From contig PMJR01000116.1 in assembly GCA_003158475.1 (NCBI GenBank), forward strand, positions 245 through 58,551: a stretch of DNA of 58,307 nt, written 5' to 3'. Position 1 is the stretch's first letter, and the number at the start of each line of letters is the position of its first letter. Below the pieces are notes generated by a model that saw nothing but the letters and a program-made list of their open reading frames with translations, was not told where the DNA came from and made no database searches. The stretch comes from Ignavibacteriota bacterium (GTDB lineage Bacteria; Bacteroidota; Ignavibacteria; UBA10030; UBA6906). The position numbers and the translations under genes are program-made. This document shows positions 36,869 to 46,116 of this stretch, one piece after another.

Positions 36869-39343
36869 TCATTTGAGCAGAACGATCTTCCTGGCGCCGG
36901 TGAAACCCCCGGCAGTCATTCTGCAATAGTACACGCCGCTGGCAAAGGAATCCGCATGCCATTCGACCGTGTGATCGCCAGGCCCGAGAAAGCCTTCCAC
37001 GAGCGTTGCGACTTCCCGTCCCAGGACATCGTACACTTTCAATGTCGCATGCACAGGGACAGAGATGTGAAAACCGATGATTGTGGACGGATTGAACGGG
37101 TTGGGGAAATTCTGGAATAACGCCGGCCCCGCCAATATATTGGCGGAGGGCCGGACACTCGCCGTAACAGGCATGAAGCCGGCCCGCTCGAGGCCGAGCT
37201 GGATCACCGGGCTCTTCATAAACCTGTTCCAGACCGATTGCGTTCTGTAGTTCTCGACCATAAGCACAATCGGACCCTCATCGATTCCGATCTCATCCGG
37301 TCCCCACCATGACGCCTGCAGATTGAATGCATCGCGGAACCCATAAGGGCTCCAGATGCTTGTGCGGTACTGGGAGTACATGTACCTGAGTGCGGGGAGA
37401 GACACTTCGCTCGCGAAAGGGAGCGATCCGGCCGCGGCTGTGGGTGCGATCGTGCCGTCGTCGTTCTGTGCCGGCGGGGCCCCGCGGGCGGCGTAGCCGT
37501 TGGGAGGCGGACCGTCGCAGGCAGTCAATCCCCAGAGATTCTGGCCATAACTGGCGAAGTGCCCGGGGTTCGCGACACAGTACTGGCGCTGTGCAAGTGT
37601 CGCCCGTCGCGTGTTTTCGGCATACGTGATCCCCATCCCCCTCATGTACGCATCGGCAATATTTCTGAAATCCACCCAGCAATGTGAGTACTGGTGCCCG
37701 AACAGGGGGGGGAAACCGACGAATGTATAACCCGCATACGTCTCCTGCGTGTAGCCCGACACCCAGCTGTTCCAGACTGAGGCCGGAAGCTGACTGTTCA
37801 CCGCACCGAGGCCAAGGAGGTTGAGCACCATCCCTTCATTGTAGCCGATCCACCTCGCGGGTATGAAGCCCGATCCATGGTTGCCGGCAGCGTCCGGATA
37901 CCATCCCATTGTCAACGATGACCCGCCGTCCGTCATCCAGATCCAGTCCACACGATTGAATATCGAATCGGCCAGTGCCCGTATCCCTGTTTCGACCGAG
38001 TCTGTCTCCGTGAAGTATTGCCCGGCATCGAGAATTCCGGCAAGAAGGAGGCCGGTGTCAATCGAGGAGAGCTCAGTGTCCCCCGATCGGGTCGCGGTGT
38101 TCATATCGAGGAAATGGTAGAAAAAGCCCTTGTATCCCAGGACACCCGCCGAGGCACTGCTCTGTGGCCCGTGCCAGAACGTCCCCAGCGTCGCCAGGAC
38201 GCGCGCACGTCCTTCGAGGCGCGTGATCCACCCGTGATCGACGCCGATACAGATCGAACTGAGCCCGAAGCCGACCGAGGCGATGCTCGAAGCGGATGTG
38301 GAGGAGCTCCGGTCCTTTATCAGGCCGTTGTCGGGATTTGATTCGTACCAGAAGAAGTCGAATGATGCGTGCTCCAGAAAATCAAGAAAGTCATCATCCG
38401 TCGCGAACGCGTGAGGAACCACTGTCACGGTGTCGGAATTCGGGCTTTCCACCGAATTCGTATTTACCGCCCGAACCACGTACGAATATGCGGGTCCGTT
38501 CGTGACACCCAGAGCCGAAAAGCCCTGCGATGTCAGCGTTCCCACGCTGACCTTCGCATACGGGCCGGAAGGCGAATAGGCGCTGTACACCGCGTAGCCA
38601 AGCAGGTTAACGTCGCGGTTCCTGTCCCAGTGGAGCATGACACACTGATCGCCGGCATAAGCGACGAGACGTTGGACCGCCGATGGACGTGTCGTGTCCG
38701 GAGGTCCCGCGGCAATGATCCTGATATAATCGATCCACACCGTATGTACGGCGCTGTCAGCCGCTCCCTGGGCAAAGTTGATGTCCTTGAGAACCGCCAG
38801 GTTGAACCCGTTGTAGGGAGAGAATGCAGTGAGCGGGATGCTCACCCGTTGCCATGTCGTTGTGTCACCGTCAATCCCGGACGGAAGGTATTGCGCAAGA
38901 TTGACGGCATGCGCACTCAGATTGGCATTATCCTCGAGATCAGCCATGGGAAGCAGGGCGGCTGCGACAGGGGCGGGAGCGTTCACATAAAACACGACAC
39001 TGTCATAGCCGGCGGCGTTGCGCGGCGTCCAGGCCGGACTTGCCACGAAGATCCGCCACGCGCCCCCCGCAATAGATCTCCACTGCACCAGCCCGCTGTT
39101 CGCTCCGGAGTACGCCTGGCCATTCATAACAGGAAGCTTATCCCTCGGCATGTTCGGTCCTGCCAGCGTCAGCGAACTACTTCCGGATGAAAACCCGTAT
39201 GAGGCGTCATAGTAGGCTCCGCCCCCGGGATTCTCATCGAATATCACCAGGTCGGGTTTGGTCTGTCCGGTCGCCGGGGCGACTGAGCAGCAGAGGGCAA
39301 CCAACAGACATGATGCACGTGCGCGGCAGATCGTGAGTCGCAT
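36869..39343 (-). CDS. T9SS-secreted multidomain glycoamylase (PF10091, GH144-like) enzyme
   Basis: This 824-residue protein has a signal peptide (CLLVALCCSVAPATGQT). A CBM-like jelly roll (~30-190, ending VWIDYIRII), a fibronectin-III domain (~200-300) and a glycoamylase domain (~315-715) follow. The catalytic domain carries YKGFFYHFLDMNTATRSGDTELSSIDTGLLLAG, FGHQYSHCWVDFRN and PDEIGIDEGPIVLMVENYR, matching the smaller paralogue. The C-terminus is a type IX sorting domain (FQNFPNPFNPSTIIGF ... VYDVLGREVATLVEG ... SGVYYCRMTAGG ... IVLLK), so the enzyme is exported to the cell surface. It probably makes the first cuts in an extracellular polysaccharide; beta-1,2-glucan is the leading candidate from family membership. 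Confidence 0.82.
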   Translation of the reverse strand: MRLTICRARASCLLVALCCSVAPATGQTKPDLVIFDENPGGGAYYDASYGFSSGSSSLTLAGPNMPRDKLPVMNGQAYSGANSGLVQWRSIAGGAWRIFVASPAWTPRNAAGYDSVVFYVNAPAPVAAALLPMADLEDNANLSAHAVNLAQYLPSGIDGDTTTWQRVSIPLTAFSPYNGFNLAVLKDINFAQGAADSAVHTVWIDYIRIIAAGPPDTTRPSAVQRLVAYAGDQCVMLHWDRNRDVNLLGYAVYSAYSPSGPYAKVSVGTLTSQGFSALGVTNGPAYSYVVRAVNTNSVESPNSDTVTVVPHAFATDDDFLDFLEHASFDFFWYESNPDNGLIKDRSSSTSASSIASVGFGLSSICIGVDHGWITRLEGRARVLATLGTFWHGPQSSASAGVLGYKGFFYHFLDMNTATRSGDTELSSIDTGLLLAGILDAGQYFTETDSVETGIRALADSIFNRVDWIWMTDGGSSLTMGWYPDAAGNHGSGFIPARWIGYNEGMVLNLLGLGAVNSQLPASVWNSWVSGYTQETYAGYTFVGFPPLFGHQYSHCWVDFRNIADAYMRGMGITYAENTRRATLAQRQYCVANPGHFASYGQNLWGLTACDGPPPNGYAARGAPPAQNDDGTIAPTAAAGSLPFASEVSLPALRYMYSQYRTSIWSPYGFRDAFNLQASWWGPDEIGIDEGPIVLMVENYRTQSVWNRFMKSPVIQLGLERAGFMPVTASVRPSANILAGPALFQNFPNPFNPSTIIGFHISVPVHATLKVYDVLGREVATLVEGFLGPGDHTVEWHADSFASGVYYCRMTAGGFTGARKIVLLK

Positions 39344-39351
39344 GTCATCTT

Positions 39352-41769
39352 TCAGGAGGATTTCACGTCTTTTCCCATAACCACTTCCACCCTATGCTCT
39401 GAGCCTGGCTGAAACACCGGAAGGAGCCTTGTGCCATCGCGGCAACGCCCGTCGTGCGGCTGGCCGTCGAGCAGGATCGAGGCCACGCCTGTCTGGACGC
39501 CCTGAGGGTTTCTGACGAGGATGTGATACACAGCACCGCGGAAGAGCCGGCGTACGCTGAACTGTTTCCAGTGGGGTGGAATGCACGGGTCGATTGCCAA
39601 CCCGTCGAATGCCGGGCGGACTCCGAGGATGTTTTCCACTCCGACCCGGAGGAGCCACGCAGCTGAACCGGTATACCAGGACCAGCCACCACGGCCGTAG
39701 AAGGCGGAGTCAGGTCCTTCGATATTTCCCGGAGTAACATATGGTTCAGCGCAGTACTCGTCGGGATGCATGCCCCGGCGGATCGGGTTGAGTCTCGAAT
39801 ACATCTCGAACGCCAGCGTGCCCCGCCGTAAAACCGACGCCGCAATTATCGCCCACGTCGCAGCGTGTGTATAGACCCCCCCGTTTTCCCTCGTGCCGGC
39901 CGCGTAGCGGGTCAGGTATCCGATGTACCTGTCAATCGTCCGGTACGCAGGATGGAGAAGCACCGGACCGGCCTTAAAGAGAAGCCTGCTCTCAACGGCG
40001 TCCATCACTTTTTCGGCCCTTCCGGGGTCTGCGACGCCGTTGATCACGGCCCAGGTCTGGGCATTGAGGAATATCTGCCCTTCTGTATTCTCATGACTGC
40101 CGATCTTCTCACCCGAATCCTTTGTCGCCCGGAAATACCACCCACCGTCCCATGCTTCCGTATTGAGCACGGTGCGGAGCCGGTCCGCTTTCTCCCGGTA
40201 AAGCGCCGCGCGGGGGTCATCCCTTTCCCGTTCCGCAACTCCGGCAAAGTCCTTCAGTATGCCGTAGAGAAAGTGCCCGAGCCAGACTGACTCTCCCTTC
40301 ATCTCAAGTCCGACGGCACTCAATCCGTCGTTCCAATCCCCCTGCCCGATCAGGGGAAGACCCCGGGCGCTGGAGCGACCGAGCGAGTGATCGATGGCAC
40401 GAGCCGCGTGATCGTACAGCGACGAAGAAGCATTCCCGTCGAGGAATGGTTCTTCAGATTGCAGGACGCCGAAATCCGCCGTCTCCCGGAGATAGTTCAT
40501 CAGCACGAACGGGAGCCAGAGGAGATTGTCGGAGATATTGTTGCGGAGGCCGATCTCCGAAATCGGATGCCACCAGTGGTAGACGGAGCCGTCCATGAAT
40601 TGGTGCCGTGCATGAAGCTGCAATTGCCGTTTGGTCTGTTCCGGATCGATCGGGAGGAATACCTGGCTGTCCTGAAGCTGATCGCGGAATCCGAATGCGC
40701 CGCCGGTCTGATAGTACGCAGTGCGAGCCCAGAGCCGGCCGGATATCGCCTGATATTTCAGCCAGACATTGGTCATGATGTCCATGGCCCTGTCCGGCGT
40801 GGAGACCTCGAGGGTTCCCAGAAGCGACTTCCAGCGGCGGCGGACTTCCTGAAATGCCGTTTCCACCCCCTTCGCGGAGCGGTATTTCCGGATGATCTCC
40901 TCCGCCTCGGATCGTGAATCGGCGGCACCGACAGTGAAGATCACAACGCTTTCTTCCCCGCCGTCCAGCGCCAGGTCGACAGCGAGGCTGCCGACCGGAT
41001 CGAGCCAATTCCCCGACCGCTTTCTGAGCTTGCCTTCCCTGACAGCCGCCGGCATACGCAGGCTTCCGTACATCCCGAGAAATGACTCCTTGTCCGTGTC
41101 AAACGCCACGGGCCTCCGGCTGCTCGAGTGGAAGGCGACGTAAGGCCATTCGGTATTCCAGTGGCCCCGGTCCCCCGGGACATCCCAGAGCCGTTTGGTC
41201 GCAAGAACCGCACGGAGGTCGGCGTCATACGCCGTCTCAATAAACGATTTGTGAAACTCGCGGTGCCAGTCGGGTGCCGCCCCGAGTCCCCACTCAAGAT
41301 ACGTGAAGAGCCGGAGCTTCCGGGAGTTCCGGCCCGTGTTCCTTACCTTCAGCCGCCAGAGCTCAACGGGTTCATCGTTGGGAACGAATATCAACAATTC
41401 AGTCTCAATCCCCCCGGTGCGGGAGCTGATGACGGTGTAACCGATGCCATGGCGGCATTCGTAGCGATCCGGTTTCCCGCACACGGGTTTCCAGCCCGCA
41501 GACCAGACGCGTCCCTTTTCATCCCGGATGTAAATGTACTTCCCCCACTCATCACGCACAAGGTCCTGTTCCCACCGTGTAATGCGATTAAGCTGGGCGT
41601 GGGTCCTCCAGCTATATCCGCTCCCCGTTTGCGACACAGTAACGCCGTAGTCGCCGTTGCTGATGACGTTGATCCAGGGTCGCGGGGTTTCGGGCGTGGT
41701 GATGATATACTCGGTTCCGTCCGGCGAGAAATACCCGTACTTTGTACGAAACTGGCCGGGTGATTTCAT
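39352..41769 (-). CDS. GH94-family glycoside phosphorylase
   Basis: This 805-residue cytoplasmic protein starts MKSPGQFRTKYGYFSPDGTEYIITTPETPRPWINVISNGDYG, very like cellobiose phosphorylases. It carries QGDWNDGLSAVGLEMKGESVWLG, where the Asp of GDWND is the catalytic acid of GH94, and YRTIDRYIGYLTRYAAGTRENGGVYTHAATWAI. GH94 enzymes cleave beta-glucosides with phosphate, giving a sugar 1-phosphate and saving ATP. The length matches cellobiose or chitobiose phosphorylases rather than the ~1100-residue sophoro-oligosaccharide enzymes. ATG 41769 fits the family N-terminus, although no Shine-Dalgarno is seen; longer in-frame readings run into the PorV-like gene. Confidence 0.85.
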   Translation of the reverse strand: MKSPGQFRTKYGYFSPDGTEYIITTPETPRPWINVISNGDYGVTVSQTGSGYSWRTHAQLNRITRWEQDLVRDEWGKYIYIRDEKGRVWSAGWKPVCGKPDRYECRHGIGYTVISSRTGGIETELLIFVPNDEPVELWRLKVRNTGRNSRKLRLFTYLEWGLGAAPDWHREFHKSFIETAYDADLRAVLATKRLWDVPGDRGHWNTEWPYVAFHSSSRRPVAFDTDKESFLGMYGSLRMPAAVREGKLRKRSGNWLDPVGSLAVDLALDGGEESVVIFTVGAADSRSEAEEIIRKYRSAKGVETAFQEVRRRWKSLLGTLEVSTPDRAMDIMTNVWLKYQAISGRLWARTAYYQTGGAFGFRDQLQDSQVFLPIDPEQTKRQLQLHARHQFMDGSVYHWWHPISEIGLRNNISDNLLWLPFVLMNYLRETADFGVLQSEEPFLDGNASSSLYDHAARAIDHSLGRSSARGLPLIGQGDWNDGLSAVGLEMKGESVWLGHFLYGILKDFAGVAERERDDPRAALYREKADRLRTVLNTEAWDGGWYFRATKDSGEKIGSHENTEGQIFLNAQTWAVINGVADPGRAEKVMDAVESRLLFKAGPVLLHPAYRTIDRYIGYLTRYAAGTRENGGVYTHAATWAIIAASVLRRGTLAFEMYSRLNPIRRGMHPDEYCAEPYVTPGNIEGPDSAFYGRGGWSWYTGSAAWLLRVGVENILGVRPAFDGLAIDPCIPPHWKQFSVRRLFRGAVYHILVRNPQGVQTGVASILLDGQPHDGRCRDGTRLLPVFQPGSEHRVEVVMGKDVKSS

Positions 41770-41801
41770 GCGGGGGAAGGATTTCAAGAACAGAGACCGG
41801 G

Positions 41802-42824
41802 TCAGAATGCAAATGCGAGCGTGACGCGCTGGACTCCGCCGAGCCTTCCGAAGGATGCCCAGGCGTAGTCGAGTCGGAGGTCGTAGCCGAGGCCGTCCCA
41901 CTGCACTCCTCCGCCGGCGGTCCACCCCACCTCGGAGTCCTTCAGGAACAGGCTCTGGTAGCCTGCGCGCAGGAAGAGAATTCTCTGGAAAGCCCATTCC
42001 GCCCCCATGTCCACGCTCTCCGCTTCGTCGCTCGGATGGAGGGCGTCAACGGCGAGCGTGACCGTATTGGCCCCGTCGAGGACGACGGGGTAGCCGAGGC
42101 CGACCCGAAACACGATAGGGAGCGTGAAGTAATCGGTGTTGAGCGTGGCAGGAAGCGTGCTGTTCGCCCCATAGCGTGTCGGATCCTCGTTGTAAGAGAC
42201 CCGCAAATCCGTCCCGTCGAACCGCCCCTTTGTACCGAAGTTAACGAGACTTGCGCCGATGCGGAGCCCGTCGGGGGAGAGCTGGTAGATTGTCCCGATG
42301 TTCACGCCGAAAACCGCCACCGAGCTGTGCCAGATCCTTTCGCTGACGTAGTTGACCTGTATGCCGAACGAGAACCTGTCGGTCACCGCCATCCCCCAAC
42401 CGAGGCCGATCAGGAGATCGCTGACATTGAACTGTTCCCCGGTGCCCAATGGCTGCTCCACCGTCGTGACCGGGATGTCGCCCGAGCTCAGATTTGTCAC
42501 CGCAAGAGCAGCGGTGCCGATCGAGCCGATGCGGACTGCTGCGATCGCATTGCTGACGGTGATGCCCGCCAGCCACTGGTTGTATGTAAACTGAAAGTCC
42601 GATTTTTCCAGCGCCCCCAGCGCTCCGGGGTTATAGAAAGCCGCCACAGCCTCGGCCGACGATGTCACGCCGGCACCTCCCATGGCAGCAGAGCGTGCTC
42701 CGGGATCAATCAGCGTGAACTGGCCGATCGTCGTCCCCGTTTTGGACTGCGCGTGGAGTCCTGCGGCCGCAAGACAGAGGAAGAGAACGAGACCCTTCAT
42801 GAGATTCTGAACCGGGGGCTTCAT
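41802..42824 (-). CDS. PorV/PorQ-family outer-membrane protein
   Basis: This 340-residue protein has a signal peptide (LVLFLCLAAAGLHAQ) followed by GQFTLIDPGARSAAMGGAGVTSSAEAVAAFYNPGAL, the hallmark opening of PorV/PorQ and FadL-like barrels. Alternating beta-strands continue to an aromatic C-terminal end (VTLAFAF). PorV carries T9SS substrates from the translocon to the attachment complex. Encoded next to a TonB receptor and T9SS cargo, this copy may be a locus-dedicated shuttle rather than the general PorV. The start overlaps the stop of the preceding gene by 4 nt. Confidence 0.75.
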   Translation of the reverse strand: MKPPVQNLMKGLVLFLCLAAAGLHAQSKTGTTIGQFTLIDPGARSAAMGGAGVTSSAEAVAAFYNPGALGALEKSDFQFTYNQWLAGITVSNAIAAVRIGSIGTAALAVTNLSSGDIPVTTVEQPLGTGEQFNVSDLLIGLGWGMAVTDRFSFGIQVNYVSERIWHSSVAVFGVNIGTIYQLSPDGLRIGASLVNFGTKGRFDGTDLRVSYNEDPTRYGANSTLPATLNTDYFTLPIVFRVGLGYPVVLDGANTVTLAVDALHPSDEAESVDMGAEWAFQRILFLRAGYQSLFLKDSEVGWTAGGGVQWDGLGYDLRLDYAWASFGRLGGVQRVTLAFAF

Positions 42825-45800
42825 TTTATGATCGCGAATTTTCCGACATATGAGTCGAAACCCACGGCTTCGACATGAAAAATGTAGAGCCCGGGCGCCA
42901 CATCGAGGTTGTCCTTCGTCCGGAGATCCCAGACCGCATATCCGCTCGTCGAGCCGTCCTGGCGGAGTGTCTGGACCAGATCGCCGCGGACGGTGTAGAT
43001 GCGCACTGTCGCATTGACAGGAAGGCCCCGGAATTCCATCCGGCGATCGCCGCGCCCCGTCGTCGCAAACTTCTGGGGCTCAAAGCTCGCGGCCCCGGCA
43101 TAGGGGTTCGGTACCACGTAGGGTGCGGTCCTGTACTGTTGCTTTGCGAGGCCGGGGTTGATCAACTGCCCCTTCGTCGTGAACGCGTACACGTCGTCAT
43201 TCGCCACCGGGCTCGTAATCCGTGCCGTGTACACGTCGCCCGGTGCCGGCGGAACAACGGACGATGCGGGGGTGGGTGTGTTGAATCTGACCCGCCATGT
43301 CGGCCAGGCATAGAATCGGGCGGTATCCCATGGGAAGTAGGAGTACACGTCAATCCATTCATCGGCAAGTGAGAGCGTGCTGTCCTTGCTCGCAACGTCT
43401 TCATGGAGCGCGCATTTCAGGGGAACGGGCCCCGACGGTGTGTTTGCGACGGCCCTAAACTTCACGGGGACAGAGGGGGCGCCGACAACAAAGAGCGAAG
43501 TGTCAATCGGGGTAGCGGAGAATGTCAGCGTGAAATCATAGGGATACCCCGGCCTTGAAACATCGATCGAGTCACGGCTGAGATTTGAAATCGTCAGCGG
43601 CGTATGCGCTGCGTTGCCGAGGGCGAATCCACTGTTCACAGAGTCGAACGAAGCGACATCCGGGGTCGAGACCACGGCGAGTATCCCGTCCCCCACAGGG
43701 CCGCGCCCCTCCCCGTGGAAGTCCGCCCCGAAGGAGTATACCGCTTTCCCGGAAAGGCTGTCGGCGAGCTCATACCTGACGGCGTGCCTGCGACCGGGCG
43801 ATGCTCCCGTGAAACGGAGCAGCAATGTCGTGTTATCGGGGACAGACTTCGAATCGAGTATCGTGAGGCCGATCGCGGCGCTCCCCGTCCCTGCGATGTG
43901 CCTCACCTGTGTCGCCGTGGCCTGCGTATAGCCGGGGACCGCCGGTTCAGGCCTGACGTCCACGACATTGACAGGGAGGACGGTCCCCCCCCGGAGCGTG
44001 CGGGAGACCGTTATCGCATTCTCAGAGGGAAAGAACCCGAGCGAGTCGTCGCCGTGGCCGTATGCACAGACCGCGTAGAAATACTCCTGGCCGTTCTTCA
44101 CCGTCGTGTCGGTGAACGAATGCATGAGACCCGAATCCGTCCCCAGCCAGTAGTGCACTCCCTCGATCTGTTGGTTGGAGAATCCCTTGATGCCGTTCAC
44201 AAGGTCGAACTGGGCCATGGGGACCCCGTTCCCGAACTTGTCTGTCCCGAGTGCGTTGGTTATCACCCGGGGATCACGGAATTCGGGATCTGTCGAGCGG
44301 TACACCCTGTAGCCTTCGAAGTCGTTCTTGCGTGTCACCGGGTCGATCCCCCGCTCCGAGACGTCCGTCCACATCACGCGGACATAGTGATCGCCGGTTT
44401 CAGCAGTCGCTGTCGGGATGGGGGGAGGGACGGCAAACTGGTAGTTCGCATTGTAAATCTGCTGGACTGTCCTGACCACTGTCTTCAGTTCGCTGAGATC
44501 GCCCCCGTAGGCCAGGGCGAGTGAGAATCTCTCGTGGTCGCCCGGGGGAAGCCGGAACGTGCCGGAGGCGAACAGAAAAGCGATGTTATAATTCAGAACG
44601 ACAGGCACGTCGAACCGGTTCGCCGGGACCGGATCGGTCCACTTCTGGTACAGGACGGGGGGCCATATGCCGAAGAAGACGATGGCATCGACAGGGTCCG
44701 CCGGAGAAGGGCCTTTGATCCTGTTCATCTGAAACCCCGTCAGACCAATCTGATCGGATTCATCCTTGTCCGTCTGATCAAAGTCCGGCTCGCCGGCTGT
44801 CGGGATGCCGTCTCCTTCACCCAGGTCGTGCGTCCCCGGAACGCCATCCGCTCCAAGATCGTCGTACGTGACATCCCAGTTCATGTTCTCGTCGCCGGTC
44901 CACCAGATCCCCTCCTTGAATGCGGGCCTGTTCTCCAGTTTCCCGTAGAATGCCTCGAAATTCGCCATGTTGTAGCGCGCGTTCACATAGGCGCGGATGT
45001 TGTCCTGTCCCACGATTTTCGTTCCCGGCCCGCTGTCGCGCCTCTCGTCCGTGATGCCGTCGCTGTCATTGTCGATGAGGTCGTAGGGATTGCCCGGCGT
45101 CTCCATATACGCATACCCCAGGTATCCGGTCGGTGCACACGTGCTCGTAAGATCCACGCCGTGTCCGTACTTGTCCCACGTATAAACAAGATTCAGGCCT
45201 GTCGAGCGGTCAAAAAAGGCGTTGTCGTCATCGGACTCCGCGACACCGTCGCACGAGATTGCCGAACCGCCGACTCCCGAGTCCATGTAGAGGCCGAAGA
45301 TGATGTTGTCATGGTAGTCTGTCGTCCCCTCGTTGGTAATATCATAGTGCCAGAAGATGACATTTGTCGCCTGCGGGTTCGCCCACTGGAAGCCCCGCAC
45401 CTCGACGCGGAGCCCGAGCCCGCGCCGCGTGGCATCGCGGGAGTCGGGGAAAAAATGATCCCACCTGTCGTAGTAATCATCATCCATCACGAAGAAGCTC
45501 TCCTGGTCGGCGTTCGGCCTCTTACCGAAATATCCGTTCCAGCTCCCGGGCCACCCCGGATCGTTGGGATCGTTCGCTTTGTCGGGCCAGCTTTCCGGCC
45601 AGGTCCTCGAGTCGCTGCTGATTGCAATAGAGCGCCCTCTGTTGATTGAAGGGTCCGCCTGGAAATAGCCGGGGCGCGGCTCAAAGCGCATGACTTTCCC
45701 GGAATGAGGGCTGTTGTCCTGCCGCTCGCGGTACCCTGTTTCCATGATGAATGCCGGCGAGACGCCATCCATGACGCTTGCAAGGACGAACGGGGTTATA

Positions 45801-46084
45801 CCGTCCGCGTAGTTGAGCCCGGAGCCTTTGGGCACCTCCACGGAATGAAAGACGGAGAGGTCGACGTGTATGGGATCGGGGGGATAGTCGCCGACCATCC
45901 CGTAATTCCAGAAGATTGTCCGGATATTCCCCGCATCGTGCGTCCCGGACCGTTCGGCGTCGTTGCTGCCGCGCTGACTCTTGGGGACAACCGGCTGCAG
46001 GGAATTTTGCGCCGGAGCCCGGAAGTGCGTCAGGCCCGCAAGCACGATGAGCGCGAGCAAACTTCGTATCTCTGTCTTCATCAT
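42821..46084 (-). CDS. Large exported protein with FlgD-like/T9SS-type C-terminus
   Basis: This 1087-residue protein has a signal peptide (LLALIVLAGLTHFRAPAQ). The body contains aromatic- and Asp-rich segments (WNGYFGKRPNADQESFFVMDDDYYDRWDHFF; DNDSDGITDERRDSGPG, calcium-binding-like) and an FN3-like part (YVRVMWTDVSERGIDPVTRKNDFEGYRVYRS). The tail (VVPNPYAGAASFE, ATVRIYTVRGDLVQTLR, LDVAPGLYIFHVEA, KFAIIK) resembles FlgD-Ig/type IX sorting domains. It is a surface or secreted protein of unknown binding function. Its position between a TonB receptor and a PorV-like gene suggests a three-part surface complex. ATG 46084 has GGGA 8 nt upstream. Confidence 0.75.
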   Translation of the reverse strand: MMKTEIRSLLALIVLAGLTHFRAPAQNSLQPVVPKSQRGSNDAERSGTHDAGNIRTIFWNYGMVGDYPPDPIHVDLSVFHSVEVPKGSGLNYADGITPFVLASVMDGVSPAFIMETGYRERQDNSPHSGKVMRFEPRPGYFQADPSINRGRSIAISSDSRTWPESWPDKANDPNDPGWPGSWNGYFGKRPNADQESFFVMDDDYYDRWDHFFPDSRDATRRGLGLRVEVRGFQWANPQATNVIFWHYDITNEGTTDYHDNIIFGLYMDSGVGGSAISCDGVAESDDDNAFFDRSTGLNLVYTWDKYGHGVDLTSTCAPTGYLGYAYMETPGNPYDLIDNDSDGITDERRDSGPGTKIVGQDNIRAYVNARYNMANFEAFYGKLENRPAFKEGIWWTGDENMNWDVTYDDLGADGVPGTHDLGEGDGIPTAGEPDFDQTDKDESDQIGLTGFQMNRIKGPSPADPVDAIVFFGIWPPVLYQKWTDPVPANRFDVPVVLNYNIAFLFASGTFRLPPGDHERFSLALAYGGDLSELKTVVRTVQQIYNANYQFAVPPPIPTATAETGDHYVRVMWTDVSERGIDPVTRKNDFEGYRVYRSTDPEFRDPRVITNALGTDKFGNGVPMAQFDLVNGIKGFSNQQIEGVHYWLGTDSGLMHSFTDTTVKNGQEYFYAVCAYGHGDDSLGFFPSENAITVSRTLRGGTVLPVNVVDVRPEPAVPGYTQATATQVRHIAGTGSAAIGLTILDSKSVPDNTTLLLRFTGASPGRRHAVRYELADSLSGKAVYSFGADFHGEGRGPVGDGILAVVSTPDVASFDSVNSGFALGNAAHTPLTISNLSRDSIDVSRPGYPYDFTLTFSATPIDTSLFVVGAPSVPVKFRAVANTPSGPVPLKCALHEDVASKDSTLSLADEWIDVYSYFPWDTARFYAWPTWRVRFNTPTPASSVVPPAPGDVYTARITSPVANDDVYAFTTKGQLINPGLAKQQYRTAPYVVPNPYAGAASFEPQKFATTGRGDRRMEFRGLPVNATVRIYTVRGDLVQTLRQDGSTSGYAVWDLRTKDNLDVAPGLYIFHVEAVGFDSYVGKFAIIK

Positions 46085-46116
46085 GGAATCATCCCGCTCT
46101 TGCTTCATCAAGGATG

